Source: Rhodospirillaceae bacterium SYSU D60007 (GTDB lineage Bacteria; Pseudomonadota; Alphaproteobacteria; Reyranellales; Reyranellaceae). Taken from it: a DNA stretch of 64,000 nt. The stretch covers positions 372,001 through 436,000 of the forward strand of contig QOCQ01000001.1 in the NCBI GenBank assembly GCA_003574685.1, written 5' to 3'. The notes beneath the pieces were generated by a model, which saw only the letters and a program-made list of their open reading frames with translations, had not been told where the DNA came from and made no database searches. Positions 8,145 through 16,254 of this stretch are shown piece after piece. How positions within the stretch are numbered: the first letter of the stretch is position 1; each line of letters begins with the position of its first letter. Position numbers and translations under genes: made by a program.

Positions 8145-8540
8145 AACAACGAACAGGAATGTGTGATTGCCAGCTACACGGAATCCGACGTCGTGGCGCG
8201 TCCATCCCCGTCGCTGATCCTGGCCCTGAACGAAGCTGGCAAGCTGCGGTATGCCGGCCATGTCGGGACCGGCTTCACGCATGCCGAGTTGGTCCGGCCG
8301 CGCGTGGTGATGAAGCCGCTGGAGCGCGCCACATCGCCGCTGACCGGCACGGTGCCCGCCGACGTGCGGTGCCGCGCCGTATGGGTCGAGCCGCGGCTGG
8401 TCGTGCAGATGGCCTTCACTGAGATGACTACCGACGGGATGGTGCGGCATCCTTCGTACAGGGGCATCCGCGAGGACAAGCCGCCGAGTGCTGTGCACCT
8501 CGAACGACCCGCACCCACTGCCAAGTTGCACGCCGCCCGG
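8145..8540 (+). pseudogene. LigD-type ATP ligase, C-terminal fragment
   Basis: The frame encodes only the OB-fold end of an ATP-dependent DNA ligase of the LigD type, from NEQECVIASYTESD through LRYAGHVGTGF and VPADVRCRAVW to MVRHPSYRGIREDKPP. It aligns throughout with residues after the WLKVKC motif of the full gene at 23674-24699. No nucleotidyltransferase domain (KFDG) lies upstream, because the GIY-YIG gene ends twenty bases before. It is a truncated remnant and cannot act as a ligase. Confidence 0.82.
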
Positions 8541-8674
8541 CGCGACGTACATAGCTGCCTGCGGACGCCAGCGCCTATGGCATCACAGTCCTGTCGGATC
8601 TGGCATCGGCCGTCGCATACATGGGCGCGTATAATGATGGCTGGGATGGCTTGGGTTGGAACAGCGAGACGGCG

Positions 8675-9103
8675 ATGGGGAAGCAACGCCATGAACTTGG
8701 ACAATATGGAGAACAGCTGGTTGTCCAGAAATGTCGATGCCCAAGATGCAAACGATCTAGGACGCTGCGGCGCTTGCCGCCGAATTTCAAATGCGCGGAC
8801 GTAATCTGCGATTTCTGCGGCTACCTAGGTCAGGTTAAAACAGCATCGGTGAGAGACGTCAACCAGCCTCCCGCTCGTGTGCTTGGAGCGGCCTGGGGGC
8901 CGCAACAGGAACGGATGGTTGCGGGCATCTATTTTCCTCTGTTCTTGGTGCTGGTATGTGGACGCGATGCGGCCATCTACTACCTCTCAGCTGATATCCA
9001 AGAGCCTGAACTTTTTGAGGTGCGCGCGCCCCTGAGCAAGACGGCTCGGCGGAGTGGCTGGCAAGGTTTCATCTACCGCTGGATCGCCTCAAGAGGGGCT
9101 TGA
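8675..9103 (+). CDS. DpnI-like zinc-containing PD-(D/E)XK protein
   Basis: The chosen start (MGKQRHELGQYGEQ) gives 142 residues; ATG 8621 is an alternative. The sequence has an early Glu (GQYGEQLV), then CRCPRCK, then CADVICDFCGYLGQVKTA. Two CxxC pairs bracket an Asp followed by QVK, the arrangement of the PD-(D/E)XK catalytic domain of DpnI-like restriction enzymes. No separate winged-helix reader domain is visible, so it is shorter than DpnI. It sits with the AspBHI-like and GIY-YIG genes. A role in cutting or sensing foreign or modified DNA is inferred. Confidence 0.6.
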   Translation: MGKQRHELGQYGEQLVVQKCRCPRCKRSRTLRRLPPNFKCADVICDFCGYLGQVKTASVRDVNQPPARVLGAAWGPQQERMVAGIYFPLFLVLVCGRDAAIYYLSADIQEPELFEVRAPLSKTARRSGWQGFIYRWIASRGA

Positions 9104-9151
9104 TCCGCATCGCATAGCCGCACAGTCCGAATTGGTGGGGGAGGACACTCT

Positions 9152-9859
9152 ATGGCAAGGCAATGGACTACCGAAATGGTGAGTCGGCTTTGGACTTATC
9201 TCGATTTGGGCAATGCATATCCGTGGTCAATTGGCCCTGTCGGTCGCGAACGGCTTCAGGCCATCATGCCTGAGATAAGCGCCGATTTCTTCGATCCACC
9301 TGCTGAGGAACTGAACGTCTCATTGCGGGAAATAGTCTCCCCGCTCTTGCGGACTGGCGAGCGGCGGCTTCCTCTTGCGATCTGGATCGTCAAGAACTGG
9401 GGCGGGATTGGCGCTATCTCAGATGATGTTATTCGCGATTGGATGGACAGCCTTCAAGACTTTGCCAGGCAGTCGGTCCAGAAGTTTGTGGAGGCGAACA
9501 CCACATCCCGCATTTCGTCATGGAGCAAACTCTTGGCGTTCGCCGATCACAAGCAATACGCGGTCTACGACGCCCGCACCGCAGTGGCACTCAACTGTGC
9601 TTTCGCGGCAGAAGGTATGAAATTGTATTTCCCAATGCCAAACGGACGAAACGACGTGATCCGCGAAGCCCAAGGGTTGCTTCTGCGGCGCCACTGCAAT
9701 TCCAGTGTTGTCCTTGGCTACGACGACTACATTGGCCTACTAGAAGCCGTTGCAAAGCAAAGGTTAGCCCGGAGTGTGATAGCAGCAGAAATGGTCATCT
9801 TTTCAAATGCGCCTGAAGTTGCGAGACGGTTTGGTGAGGGTAACACGGCTAGAGGCTGA
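9152..9859 (+). CDS. Hypothetical protein, possible glycosylase-like helical fold
   Basis: This 235-residue, largely helical protein follows the DpnI-like gene by 48 bases with GGGGGAGG upstream of the ATG. The segment RISSWSKLLAFADHKQYAVYDARTAVALN looks like a conserved core with an Asp in YDAR, reminiscent of helical DNA-binding or base-excision folds, but I cannot name the family. Its end overlaps the convergent restriction gene by eleven bases. Context suggests a DNA-related role. Confidence 0.55.
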   Translation: MARQWTTEMVSRLWTYLDLGNAYPWSIGPVGRERLQAIMPEISADFFDPPAEELNVSLREIVSPLLRTGERRLPLAIWIVKNWGGIGAISDDVIRDWMDSLQDFARQSVQKFVEANTTSRISSWSKLLAFADHKQYAVYDARTAVALNCAFAAEGMKLYFPMPNGRNDVIREAQGLLLRRHCNSSVVLGYDDYIGLLEAVAKQRLARSVIAAEMVIFSNAPEVARRFGEGNTARG

Positions 9860-11057
9860 ACTCGTTTTCAAGAAGCGCGGCGACCAACGCGGGGGTGCCA
9901 TATCCGTTCGTTGTTAAAATATCCGCGATGTCGCCGCCGCTGATAAACACGATGGGGTGACGGTCGTCCCTGACTTCTTCGTAGGCTTGGCGGGCGATGA
10001 CTGATGTTGTGACCAGCACGCCGAACTGCCTGTGGCGAATTCGAGAGATTAGCCGTGCTACTTCACTGACCCCAACCCTATTAATAGGTGCGCCGACTAT
10101 ATCGGGACCGGGCGAGTAGCATTTGGCTTCGAGGGAGAACTCTGCATAGACAGGGTCGCCACTCAAGCCAAGAAGATACCGTCCCACGGCGTCGCGCCCA
10201 CCATCAACGGATGCGCGCGTAATTTCGTCGATGATCACCCTTGGGTCATGCATCTGGAAGATGCGCGCGGCGAAAGCCTCGAACGCTACAGGCGCGTCCT
10301 TGAAGTGCCTCCAGACCGTCCTGAGGATGCCGACCTTTGCGGGCGTGCTGGGCGTTTGCGCTTGGTCACTGCGGATGATTGTCGTGGGTTCGGACACCAG
10401 CGCCTTGTACCTACCTAGGCTTACCCATTCAGACCATGCCGGCGGCGTGCTGTTCATCGGGTGGCCACTGTCAGCAAGGCCGTTCAGCCACGCACGGGGC
10501 ACAACCGGCACGTCAAGGACGGTGAAGACCGCACGGTAGTTCTGGAAGCGCTGGCGTTCCGAGGTTTTCCAGACCGCGACAAGGTCGGCGGTGGCGGGCA
10601 AACCACGGAACCCCGGAGCAGCCAGACCAAGAAATTGGACAGAACGGCTGCTCTGACGTGTTGGATACCTCCGGAAAAGCAGGAAGGGCGGGATCTCCGC
10701 GCGAGCCGAAGCCGCGGCGTGAAGCTTGTCGAAAACTCGGCGTAGAAGCCGGTTACCGCCACGCTGCGTGTCGTGGAGTTCATGACCGGGCGTCTTGTTG
10801 TCTCCGAAGTAGACGAACTGCCCGGTGCTAAGGTCCAATTGATCAGGCCAGTCGCTGTCCTCTCCGCTCGTATACAGAACGACAAAGGTCTTATCGTCGC
10901 CGCGGCCGGCCGCACGAAAGCCGCCTTGGTTGCCCGTACCAGGGAGCAATCTGGAAATCGGATCGTCGGCTGCATTGCCACGCGCTCCGCCTTCATAGAC
11001 CGCATCAACCACCAGGTCGGCGTTCCCAAGATCGGCAAAGGGGAAGATGCGCGCCAT
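9849..11057 (-). CDS. AspBHI/MspJI-like modification-dependent restriction endonuclease
   Basis: This 402-residue protein has an N-terminal half like the AspBHI recognition domain: VVDAVYEGG, DDPISRLLPGTGNQGGFR, VLYTSGEDSDWPD, then a FGDNKTPG segment. The C-terminal half is an Mrr-type PD-(D/E)XK domain, with DGGRDAVGRY near residue 285 and FSLEAKCY with E-x-K near 310-312. Enzymes of this class bind 5-methylcytosine or 5-hydroxymethylcytosine in a set context and cut nearby, so no cognate methylase is needed, and none is present. It is encoded opposite the neighbouring nuclease-like genes. Confidence 0.85.
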   Translation of the reverse strand: MARIFPFADLGNADLVVDAVYEGGARGNAADDPISRLLPGTGNQGGFRAAGRGDDKTFVVLYTSGEDSDWPDQLDLSTGQFVYFGDNKTPGHELHDTQRGGNRLLRRVFDKLHAAASARAEIPPFLLFRRYPTRQSSRSVQFLGLAAPGFRGLPATADLVAVWKTSERQRFQNYRAVFTVLDVPVVPRAWLNGLADSGHPMNSTPPAWSEWVSLGRYKALVSEPTTIIRSDQAQTPSTPAKVGILRTVWRHFKDAPVAFEAFAARIFQMHDPRVIIDEITRASVDGGRDAVGRYLLGLSGDPVYAEFSLEAKCYSPGPDIVGAPINRVGVSEVARLISRIRHRQFGVLVTTSVIARQAYEEVRDDRHPIVFISGGDIADILTTNGYGTPALVAALLENEFSL

Positions 11058-11167
11058 GTGGGCAGAGCCTCTATCTCACTTCCGCTCGCTCCGCGGCGGT
11101 GGAAGCCCTATCATACTTTATCTAAAGCAAACGCGGCGGTCGTATCGCAGCGGATTGTAGAGGGGAC

Positions 11168-11659
11168 ATGAACAAGCGCGTCGCGCTACCGGCACAAGTG
11201 GCCAAGATTTATGAGGCCGTCGCTGAACTGGAGGCAAAGTACCCGGGCCGCAAGTTCACGCCCGACGGCCATCTGGTCGGGTCAATTGGCGAGGTCGTCG
11301 CGGCTGAAGCGTTGGGACTGATTCTTTACCCTGCGTCGAATGCCGGACACGATGCCCATGACGGCAAGGGCGGTGACGTCCAGATCAAAATGACCGGCCG
11401 GAACGGGAGAAGCGTCGCCCTCTACGCAACATGTATCCGCCTTGTCGTCCTCAAGGTGGTGTCACCACACGAAGCCGAGATTGTCTATGACGGGCCGGGC
11501 GAGCCGGCGTGGTCCGCTGCCGGTGCGATGGGTAAGAACGGCCAGCGTGTGGTGAGCCTCTCGAAACTCCGGGCACTCGCCAGCGGCAAGCCGCACATGA
11601 TGGACCGTTCATCGTCAGTTAGCACCGAAACACCAGCGAACGATGGCGCGGCCGCCTAG
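11168..11659 (+). CDS. DUF6998-like PD-(D/E)XK-type protein
   Basis: This 163-residue protein follows the N-terminal pattern KIYEAVAELEAKYPGRKFTPDGHLVGSIGEVVAAE that I associate with DUF6998. After GEVVAAE come HDAHDGKGGDVQIKMT, giving the Glu...Asp...Q-x-K order of a PD-(D/E)XK nuclease core. The C-terminal tail is low complexity. GGGG precedes the ATG. A nuclease activity is inference. It is divergent from the AspBHI-like gene, 110 bases away, and may share its control region. Confidence 0.62.
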   Translation: MNKRVALPAQVAKIYEAVAELEAKYPGRKFTPDGHLVGSIGEVVAAEALGLILYPASNAGHDAHDGKGGDVQIKMTGRNGRSVALYATCIRLVVLKVVSPHEAEIVYDGPGEPAWSAAGAMGKNGQRVVSLSKLRALASGKPHMMDRSSSVSTETPANDGAAA

Positions 11660-11975
11660 ACTGAAAATGCAGGCAGCCTCCAAGCGCCGCCAGAAAGGCG
11701 CTGAGCCTCGCGCGATCAACGCGACTGCGGCAATGGGAGCCGTACGGGATGCCCGCGCGGCTCTGGTACGCATGTTGGACGCCGCCGGCACCCCGATTCA
11801 GCCGGTTGTCATCAGTCACGCGCTGGTCCTGCTGTTGGAACGCGCCGCACATATGACGGGCCAGCCCGTCGATCCGCAATTGGTGGGGGCCGCCCATGGC
11901 ACGGTTCGGCGAGCAGGCGACGGCCGGCGAAAGCTGACCGCGCGCAGCGGTGCGAAGGTGCGGAATCACGACTGA
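11643..11975 (+). CDS. Hypothetical basic protein (110 aa)
   Basis: The ATG lies inside the end of the preceding gene (17-base overlap in another frame), which suggests coupling. The product is basic and Ala/Arg rich, with one central hydrophobic helix (IQPVVISHALVLLLERAAHM) and no recognised family. There is no clear ribosome binding site. It could be a DNA-binding accessory protein, or the frame may not be expressed. Confidence 0.4.
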   Translation: MARPPRLKMQAASKRRQKGAEPRAINATAAMGAVRDARAALVRMLDAAGTPIQPVVISHALVLLLERAAHMTGQPVDPQLVGAAHGTVRRAGDGRRKLTARSGAKVRNHD

Positions 11976-12250
11976 CCCAATATGGCCCTTGGTGCTGGCA
12001 CCGCGATACCAAGGGACGGGGCGGCAAATTCAGTCTGTGCCGCAGCGAGATGCTTCATCTGGCTGCTGTGTGCACTTTTGAGCCGAATATCCGTGATGGA
12101 CGCCCGGCGTGCAGACTCTACGGCAGCAACAATTATAGATAGCTGGCGGCGAGTATCATGCCGGCCGCGAAGCTGTTTCCGGTCCCGGTCACGTTCGGCC
12201 AATGCCACATCAATTCGCGCGAGCTTTTCGCGCAAGTCCAGATCGGTCAT
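11966..12250 (-). CDS. Hypothetical coiled-coil protein (94 aa)
   Basis: This 94-residue frame has a highly charged N-terminal helix (LDLREKLARIDVALAERDRD) typical of a coiled coil. AGGA lies about eleven bases before the ATG. The tail overlaps the convergent gene by ten bases. It resembles in character, but not clearly in sequence, the small protein at 22146-22421. No function is visible. Confidence 0.4.
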   Translation of the reverse strand: MTDLDLREKLARIDVALAERDRDRKQLRGRHDTRRQLSIIVAAVESARRASITDIRLKSAHSSQMKHLAAAQTEFAAPSLGIAVPAPRAILGQS

Positions 12251-12775
12251 GAACCTAATCCTGGAACAAGCGGCTGCACTGGCAGCCTATCACATGCAGC
12301 GGCCAGGACTTTAGGCCGCTTGTCAATCGTGGCCAATATCCGCTGCCGAAGATGCTCAGCGGATGACGCTCACTGCGGGTTAGATTCTACCTTCGGATCG
12401 TCAAAGCTGTCCAACCGCGCGGCACTTCTGGACGCAGCGTGCCGCTGTTCGGCCGTCGCTGATCTTCCGCACGCGACTTGGCTGGCGGGGCGTGGGAGCT
12501 GTAGCGACGACTCGTGAATAGCTTGCAGAAATGTCGGAAGGGCAACGGCTAGCGAAGTGTGGGAGGTACTGGAAAGCTGTCGCACTTCGGCCTTAATTCG
12601 TGGGAGGCGAATGTGGGAGAGATTTTTTGAGAGTTTTGAAAGAAGGCAATAAATTGAGGCCTTTTCGCATACATGTTGGCGGACCCGGCGAGATTCGAAC
12701 TTACGCCCTCTACCTTCGGGGGCAGCGCTTTAAACTGAACCCCTCGATCTCTGCAGCACGATAAGCATCTTCTCT
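12251..12775. other. Gene-poor 525-base stretch
   Basis: No supported coding frame is present. The stretch holds a lower-GC segment near 12600-12670 and a tRNA-like 3' fragment at 12677-12720 (listed separately). It sits at the edge of the recombinase-ParB-RepB operon, as expected for an integration boundary. Confidence 0.5.
12677..12720 (-). other. tRNA/tmRNA 3'-end-like fragment, candidate attachment-site scar
   Basis: Read on the minus strand the segment contains GTTCGAATC, which is the T-loop consensus, followed by TCGCCGGGTCCGCCA, a 3' acceptor strand with encoded CCA. The T-stem pairing is imperfect and no matching 5' acceptor half could be found upstream, so this is not an intact tRNA. 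A 3' tRNA or tmRNA fragment beside recombinase genes is typical of an island attachment site. Which RNA it derives from is unclear. Confidence 0.5.
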
Positions 12776-13675
12776 CTAAGTTGCCGACTCGTGTCGGTCT
12801 GCAATCTGGTTGAACTCCGAAAATATCTCGCTGTGCCGCTGCCCCAGATAGCGGGCAATCCGCTGGTTGCTGACCAGCTTCGCGAGGTATCCCTTCACCA
12901 ACACCAGATCGAGATGATCGGCACCGTAGGATTGCTCGACCACCCGAAACTCCCGATCGAGATTGGCCGACTCCCGCTGCATCAGGGCGAGCTGCTCATC
13001 TGTCAGCCCTTTCGGCTTCCGCGGCTTGCGGCCGGGCAGAAGCTGGGAATCGGGCGTGGCGGCCAGCAGGGTGCGCGCGTAGCTGATGGTGAACTTGTTC
13101 ATCGCGACCATGAGCTCTGCCGCCTCGATCTGTCGCATCGGCACCATTTTCTTTAGCGCCCAGAAGGCGTGGATCGAGACATGCTTGTCCTCCAGGAGCG
13201 CAGCAGCCTCGGGGCAGATGCCGTCCAATAGCCGGCGCTTGCGCCTGATGTTGTCAGGATCAACGTTGAGGACTGAGGCCAGCCGCTCCTCGGAAACGCC
13301 GCGGTCGATGGCCTTCAGGATCATCCGGTGCTCCTGGATGATGGCCAGGCGGCTGATCCGGTTGTTGTAGGTGTAGGCCTCGTCCTCGGTCGCGATCAGG
13401 CAGAGCGCGTCCGTCTCCCCCATGCCCTTGAGCAGCTCCAGCCGCAGATGCCCATCCAGCAGGAGGTACTTGCCTTGGGCACTGTGGTCATGGGTAACGG
13501 CCAGCGGCTCGACCATGCCGATTTCGCGCATCGAGGTGGCGATCTGGGCGAACTTGCGGGTGCGCTTCACGGTCTCTGGCACGGGCCGGAGCAGCCGGAT
13601 GTCCGCCAGCGGAATGCGCACGCTGCGGGCCTCAAAGGCCATGGTGACCGGGGGAGGAGCGTTCCCGTGCGGCAT
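12776..13675 (-). CDS. RepB-type ParB-like protein
   Basis: This 299-residue protein has an N-terminal ParB/sulfiredoxin-like domain (IPLADIRLLRP, then LLLDGHLRLELLKGMG in the nucleotide-binding position, then NNRISR). A helix-turn-helix region follows (EERLASVLNVDPDNIRRKRRLL) and a C-terminal RepB-like region with KPRKPKGLTDEQLALM. It starts two bases after the stop of the upstream ParB gene. RepB proteins bind parS-like sites and segregate plasmids with RepA ATPases, but no RepA/ParA gene is present. The role is more likely tied to the adjacent serine recombinase, which is inference. Confidence 0.8.
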   Translation of the reverse strand: MPHGNAPPPVTMAFEARSVRIPLADIRLLRPVPETVKRTRKFAQIATSMREIGMVEPLAVTHDHSAQGKYLLLDGHLRLELLKGMGETDALCLIATEDEAYTYNNRISRLAIIQEHRMILKAIDRGVSEERLASVLNVDPDNIRRKRRLLDGICPEAAALLEDKHVSIHAFWALKKMVPMRQIEAAELMVAMNKFTISYARTLLAATPDSQLLPGRKPRKPKGLTDEQLALMQRESANLDREFRVVEQSYGADHLDLVLVKGYLAKLVSNQRIARYLGQRHSEIFSEFNQIADRHESAT

Positions 13676-13677
13676 GG

Positions 13678-14556
13678 CTAGGTCTTCAGGCGCTCCGCCA
13701 GGTTGCGGGGCAGGGTATCCAACCCTTCGGCCCGTAGCAGGGTCACAAAATGTTCGTCGGCGAACAAGGTTCGCAGGGCCTGGATCACGAAGGTGAGCCG
13801 GTCCCGGGTCGCCTCGGCCTTGCGCACCAGCAGCCGCTTGCGCTCAACGTCCTGTTTGTAGGTCCGGATGAGGGTATTGGGCGAGAGCGCCTGAGGCCGT
13901 TTGGTGCCTCGGAGCTGGAAGCCCTTGCCGCGCCGGCGCCGCTGCTCGACCAGCCGTTTCGCGACCATTAGGCGCCTGCCGCGGAGGAGGCCGTTTTCAT
14001 AGGCCTGCTGCAGGGCGGCCTGCACCGTGTTGTCGCTGGAGTCGGCGATCTGGACGGCGACGCTGACCGGGATCTGCTCTGATTCGACGGCCCGCAGCAA
14101 TCGGTCCTCGCCGCTCTCCAGCAACCGGATCACCCCGCGCACATACTCGACGGTCAGGTCGGTCTTCAGGGCGATCTGCTCCTCGCTGTAGCCGCGTCGC
14201 TTCATGCCCTCGATGTCGTGCAGCAGGTCAAGGGCCTGGTGTTTGCGGCGGGCGATGTTCTCGACCAGGCTCATGACGAAGCATTCCTCGTCGTCGGCCT
14301 GGACGACGAGGGCGGGGATTTCGGATTGGCCGAGCGCCCGGTAGGCCTCCAGGCGTCCCTGGCCGCAGACCAGATCGTAGCGGGGACCGTCCGGTCCTGC
14401 TCGGTGGGCCACCGTGATCGGGCGCTTCAGCCCGATCTGGCCGATGTTCCGGACGATCTCGTGGAACCCCCGATTGTTGCGGACTCTGGGGTTCACCACC
14501 GTTATCCGGTCCACCGGGATCAGCTCGACGGGCGAGGGGGCTCGGGCGGGTGTCAT
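13678..14556 (-). CDS. ParB/RepB/Spo0J-family protein
   Basis: This 292-residue protein has a ParB N-terminal domain: ELIPVDRITVVNPR, VCGQGRLEAYRALGQ (CTP-motif 2 position) and SLVENIARR (motif 3). A helix-turn-helix follows (SEEQIALKTDLTVEYVRGVIRLL). The C-terminal part is basic and helical. Its ATG overlaps the recombinase stop (ATGA), so the two are coupled. Without a ParA partner, chromosome segregation is unlikely; it may direct or load the recombinase. Confidence 0.82.
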   Translation of the reverse strand: MTPARAPSPVELIPVDRITVVNPRVRNNRGFHEIVRNIGQIGLKRPITVAHRAGPDGPRYDLVCGQGRLEAYRALGQSEIPALVVQADDEECFVMSLVENIARRKHQALDLLHDIEGMKRRGYSEEQIALKTDLTVEYVRGVIRLLESGEDRLLRAVESEQIPVSVAVQIADSSDNTVQAALQQAYENGLLRGRRLMVAKRLVEQRRRRGKGFQLRGTKRPQALSPNTLIRTYKQDVERKRLLVRKAEATRDRLTFVIQALRTLFADEHFVTLLRAEGLDTLPRNLAERLKT

Positions 14557-16208
14557 GCCACCTCCAGCAGGTTGGCCCGGGCCGCCATCTGATAGAGCGG
14601 CGCCAGCGACTCGAACCGGTAGGAATCGATCGCCACCCCGTTGTGCTCGGCCAGCCGCAGCCGGGGCACGGTCATGTCCAGGCGGGGCAGCAGGTAATAG
14701 TCGAGCACCTCGTGATTGGCCCGGTCCATGCGCAGCGCAACAGTCAGGTCGGGCTGCAGGCTGGTGTCGAAGCGAATGTGCCAGCGCAGGGATCCCCAGG
14801 CCGTCTCATGGCAGCGGGCGATCACCAGCGAGGCGGTGAACTCGCCATTGAGGGTCAACAGGTCGGTCCCGGGATCCCGCTCGACCCAGCCACCGACCTT
14901 GCTGATCTCGGCGATGGCCATGGCGATGACCTCGGGATGCATCTGCCGCAGTGCGCGGTTGATCTCGACGTAGCGGTAGTCGCGGTCGGGCGTAAAGCCG
15001 ACCAGCTGATAGGCGCGCAGCAGGCTGCCGAACCGGGACATGTAGGCCGTGCTGGAGGGCAGGTTCTCGGCCTCGTCGATGATCAGGCCGGAGAGATAGC
15101 CACGGGCCATATATAAAGAGGAGAGTCCCGCCAGCATGTCGTCGTCGGACATCCGCCGGGAGCGTTCCTGGATGATGATCTGAGCGGCGTCGAAGAGCTG
15201 GCGATCGACAATCGCCTGGAAAGCGCCATCGGCCCGGATCCACATTTCCGGAGGGTTGCGCACCCGCATGGCCTTGAGCTTGCAGGAGATCCGGTTCCAG
15301 ACGTTGTCGCCGACGTACTTGGGATTGGTTAGCACCTGGTGGACCCGGCCGCGGGTCCAGAGCTTGCCGTCGTCCGCCGCAATCCCCCGGTCATTGAGGA
15401 CACCGGCGATGTCCCGCTCCTGGCGACCTTCCTCGACGAAGGCCCGGTACATCCACCGGACGGCCTCGATCTCCTCAGGCGATCCGGGCACCAGAATCAC
15501 CCGATCGGTCTGGATGCTCTTGTGCTCGCCGCGGACCAGCATGCCCTTGGCCATGCCGGCCTGGTCGACCAGCATCCGGCGCAGGCCGAAGCCGGCCGGA
15601 CCGCCCTGCCGATAGCCACGCTCGATCAGGCGGCACTGGCCGGCAAAAACCTTGGCCGACAGCTCTCGGCTGTACTCGCCCGCCATGGCCCGCTTGACGC
15701 CCTTGACGATGGTCGACACGGGGCTGCCGTCGTTCTCGAACTGCTCGGCGCAGTACTGAACGGTGATGCCGGCCCGCCGACACATATATTCGTAATAGGC
15801 GCTTTCGTCAGCGTCCTGGAACCGGCCCCAGCGGCTCACGTCGTAAACCAGAATGGTGCTGTAGTCGGCGGTGCCGTTCTGGACGTCCTCGATCAGGCGG
15901 ATCAGGGCGTCGCGTCCGTCGAGCCGCAACCCGCTCTTTCCTTCGTCGGTATAGGTGCGTACGACCGCAACGCCACGCCGCTCGGCATATTGGCGGATGG
16001 CCTCGGCCTGATTCTCGGTCGAGTACTTCTGATGCTCTGTCGACATGCGCACATATTGCGCTGCCCGAACCACAGGACGTGATCCCAGCTCGACGGGCCT
16101 GCCCAAACGGTCAGGCAGGGGAGGTGGCCCGTTTTCCCGGAACCAGGAAGGCGAATAGCGCGGTGGACCGGCAGGTCCACCCGGGCCCTGACCAGACGCG
16201 ACGCTCAT
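14553..16208 (-). CDS. Large serine recombinase
   Basis: This 551-residue site-specific recombinase has an N-terminal resolvase domain: RAAQYVRMSTEHQKYSTENQ with the likely nucleophile Ser56, then YTDEGKSG and VYDVSRWGR. A recombinase domain follows (RQERDIAGVLNDRGIAADDG, then VHQVLTNPKYVGDNVW). The C-terminal 200 residues are unlike the zinc-ribbon and coiled-coil end of classic phage integrases. It heads a three-gene operon with two ParB-type proteins. Such enzymes integrate, excise or invert DNA. The short divergent intergenic region contains nested palindromes that could be its control or crossover site. Confidence 0.88.
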   Translation of the reverse strand: MSVASGQGPGGPAGPPRYSPSWFRENGPPPLPDRLGRPVELGSRPVVRAAQYVRMSTEHQKYSTENQAEAIRQYAERRGVAVVRTYTDEGKSGLRLDGRDALIRLIEDVQNGTADYSTILVYDVSRWGRFQDADESAYYEYMCRRAGITVQYCAEQFENDGSPVSTIVKGVKRAMAGEYSRELSAKVFAGQCRLIERGYRQGGPAGFGLRRMLVDQAGMAKGMLVRGEHKSIQTDRVILVPGSPEEIEAVRWMYRAFVEEGRQERDIAGVLNDRGIAADDGKLWTRGRVHQVLTNPKYVGDNVWNRISCKLKAMRVRNPPEMWIRADGAFQAIVDRQLFDAAQIIIQERSRRMSDDDMLAGLSSLYMARGYLSGLIIDEAENLPSSTAYMSRFGSLLRAYQLVGFTPDRDYRYVEINRALRQMHPEVIAMAIAEISKVGGWVERDPGTDLLTLNGEFTASLVIARCHETAWGSLRWHIRFDTSLQPDLTVALRMDRANHEVLDYYLLPRLDMTVPRLRLAEHNGVAIDSYRFESLAPLYQMAARANLLEVA

Positions 16209-16213
16209 GCCGA

Positions 16214-16235
16214 CACTCCTCGGAGTGCTCCGAGG
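16214..16235. promoter_or_regulatory. Nested palindromes in the recombinase/HTH divergent region
   Basis: CCTCGGAG-TG-CTCCGAGG (16218-16235) is a perfect 8-base inverted repeat. It overlaps CACTCC-TC-GGAGTG (16214-16227). The site lies between the recombinase start and the ribosome binding site of the divergent gene, fitting a dimeric operator, possibly for the ParB-like or HTH proteins. Confidence 0.55.
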
Positions 16236-16254
16236 CTACGCGGGGAGGGGCGCG

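Noticed and set aside
12677-12780. An intact tRNA gene near 12.7 kb
   Set aside because: Only the T-loop and 3' acceptor strand with CCA are recognisable; no pairing 5' acceptor or anticodon arm could be built.
12776-14556. A plasmid replication region
   Set aside because: The ParB/RepB proteins lack a RepA/ParA ATPase and a RepC initiator, and the surroundings carry chromosomal-type genes; the recombinase linkage explains them better.
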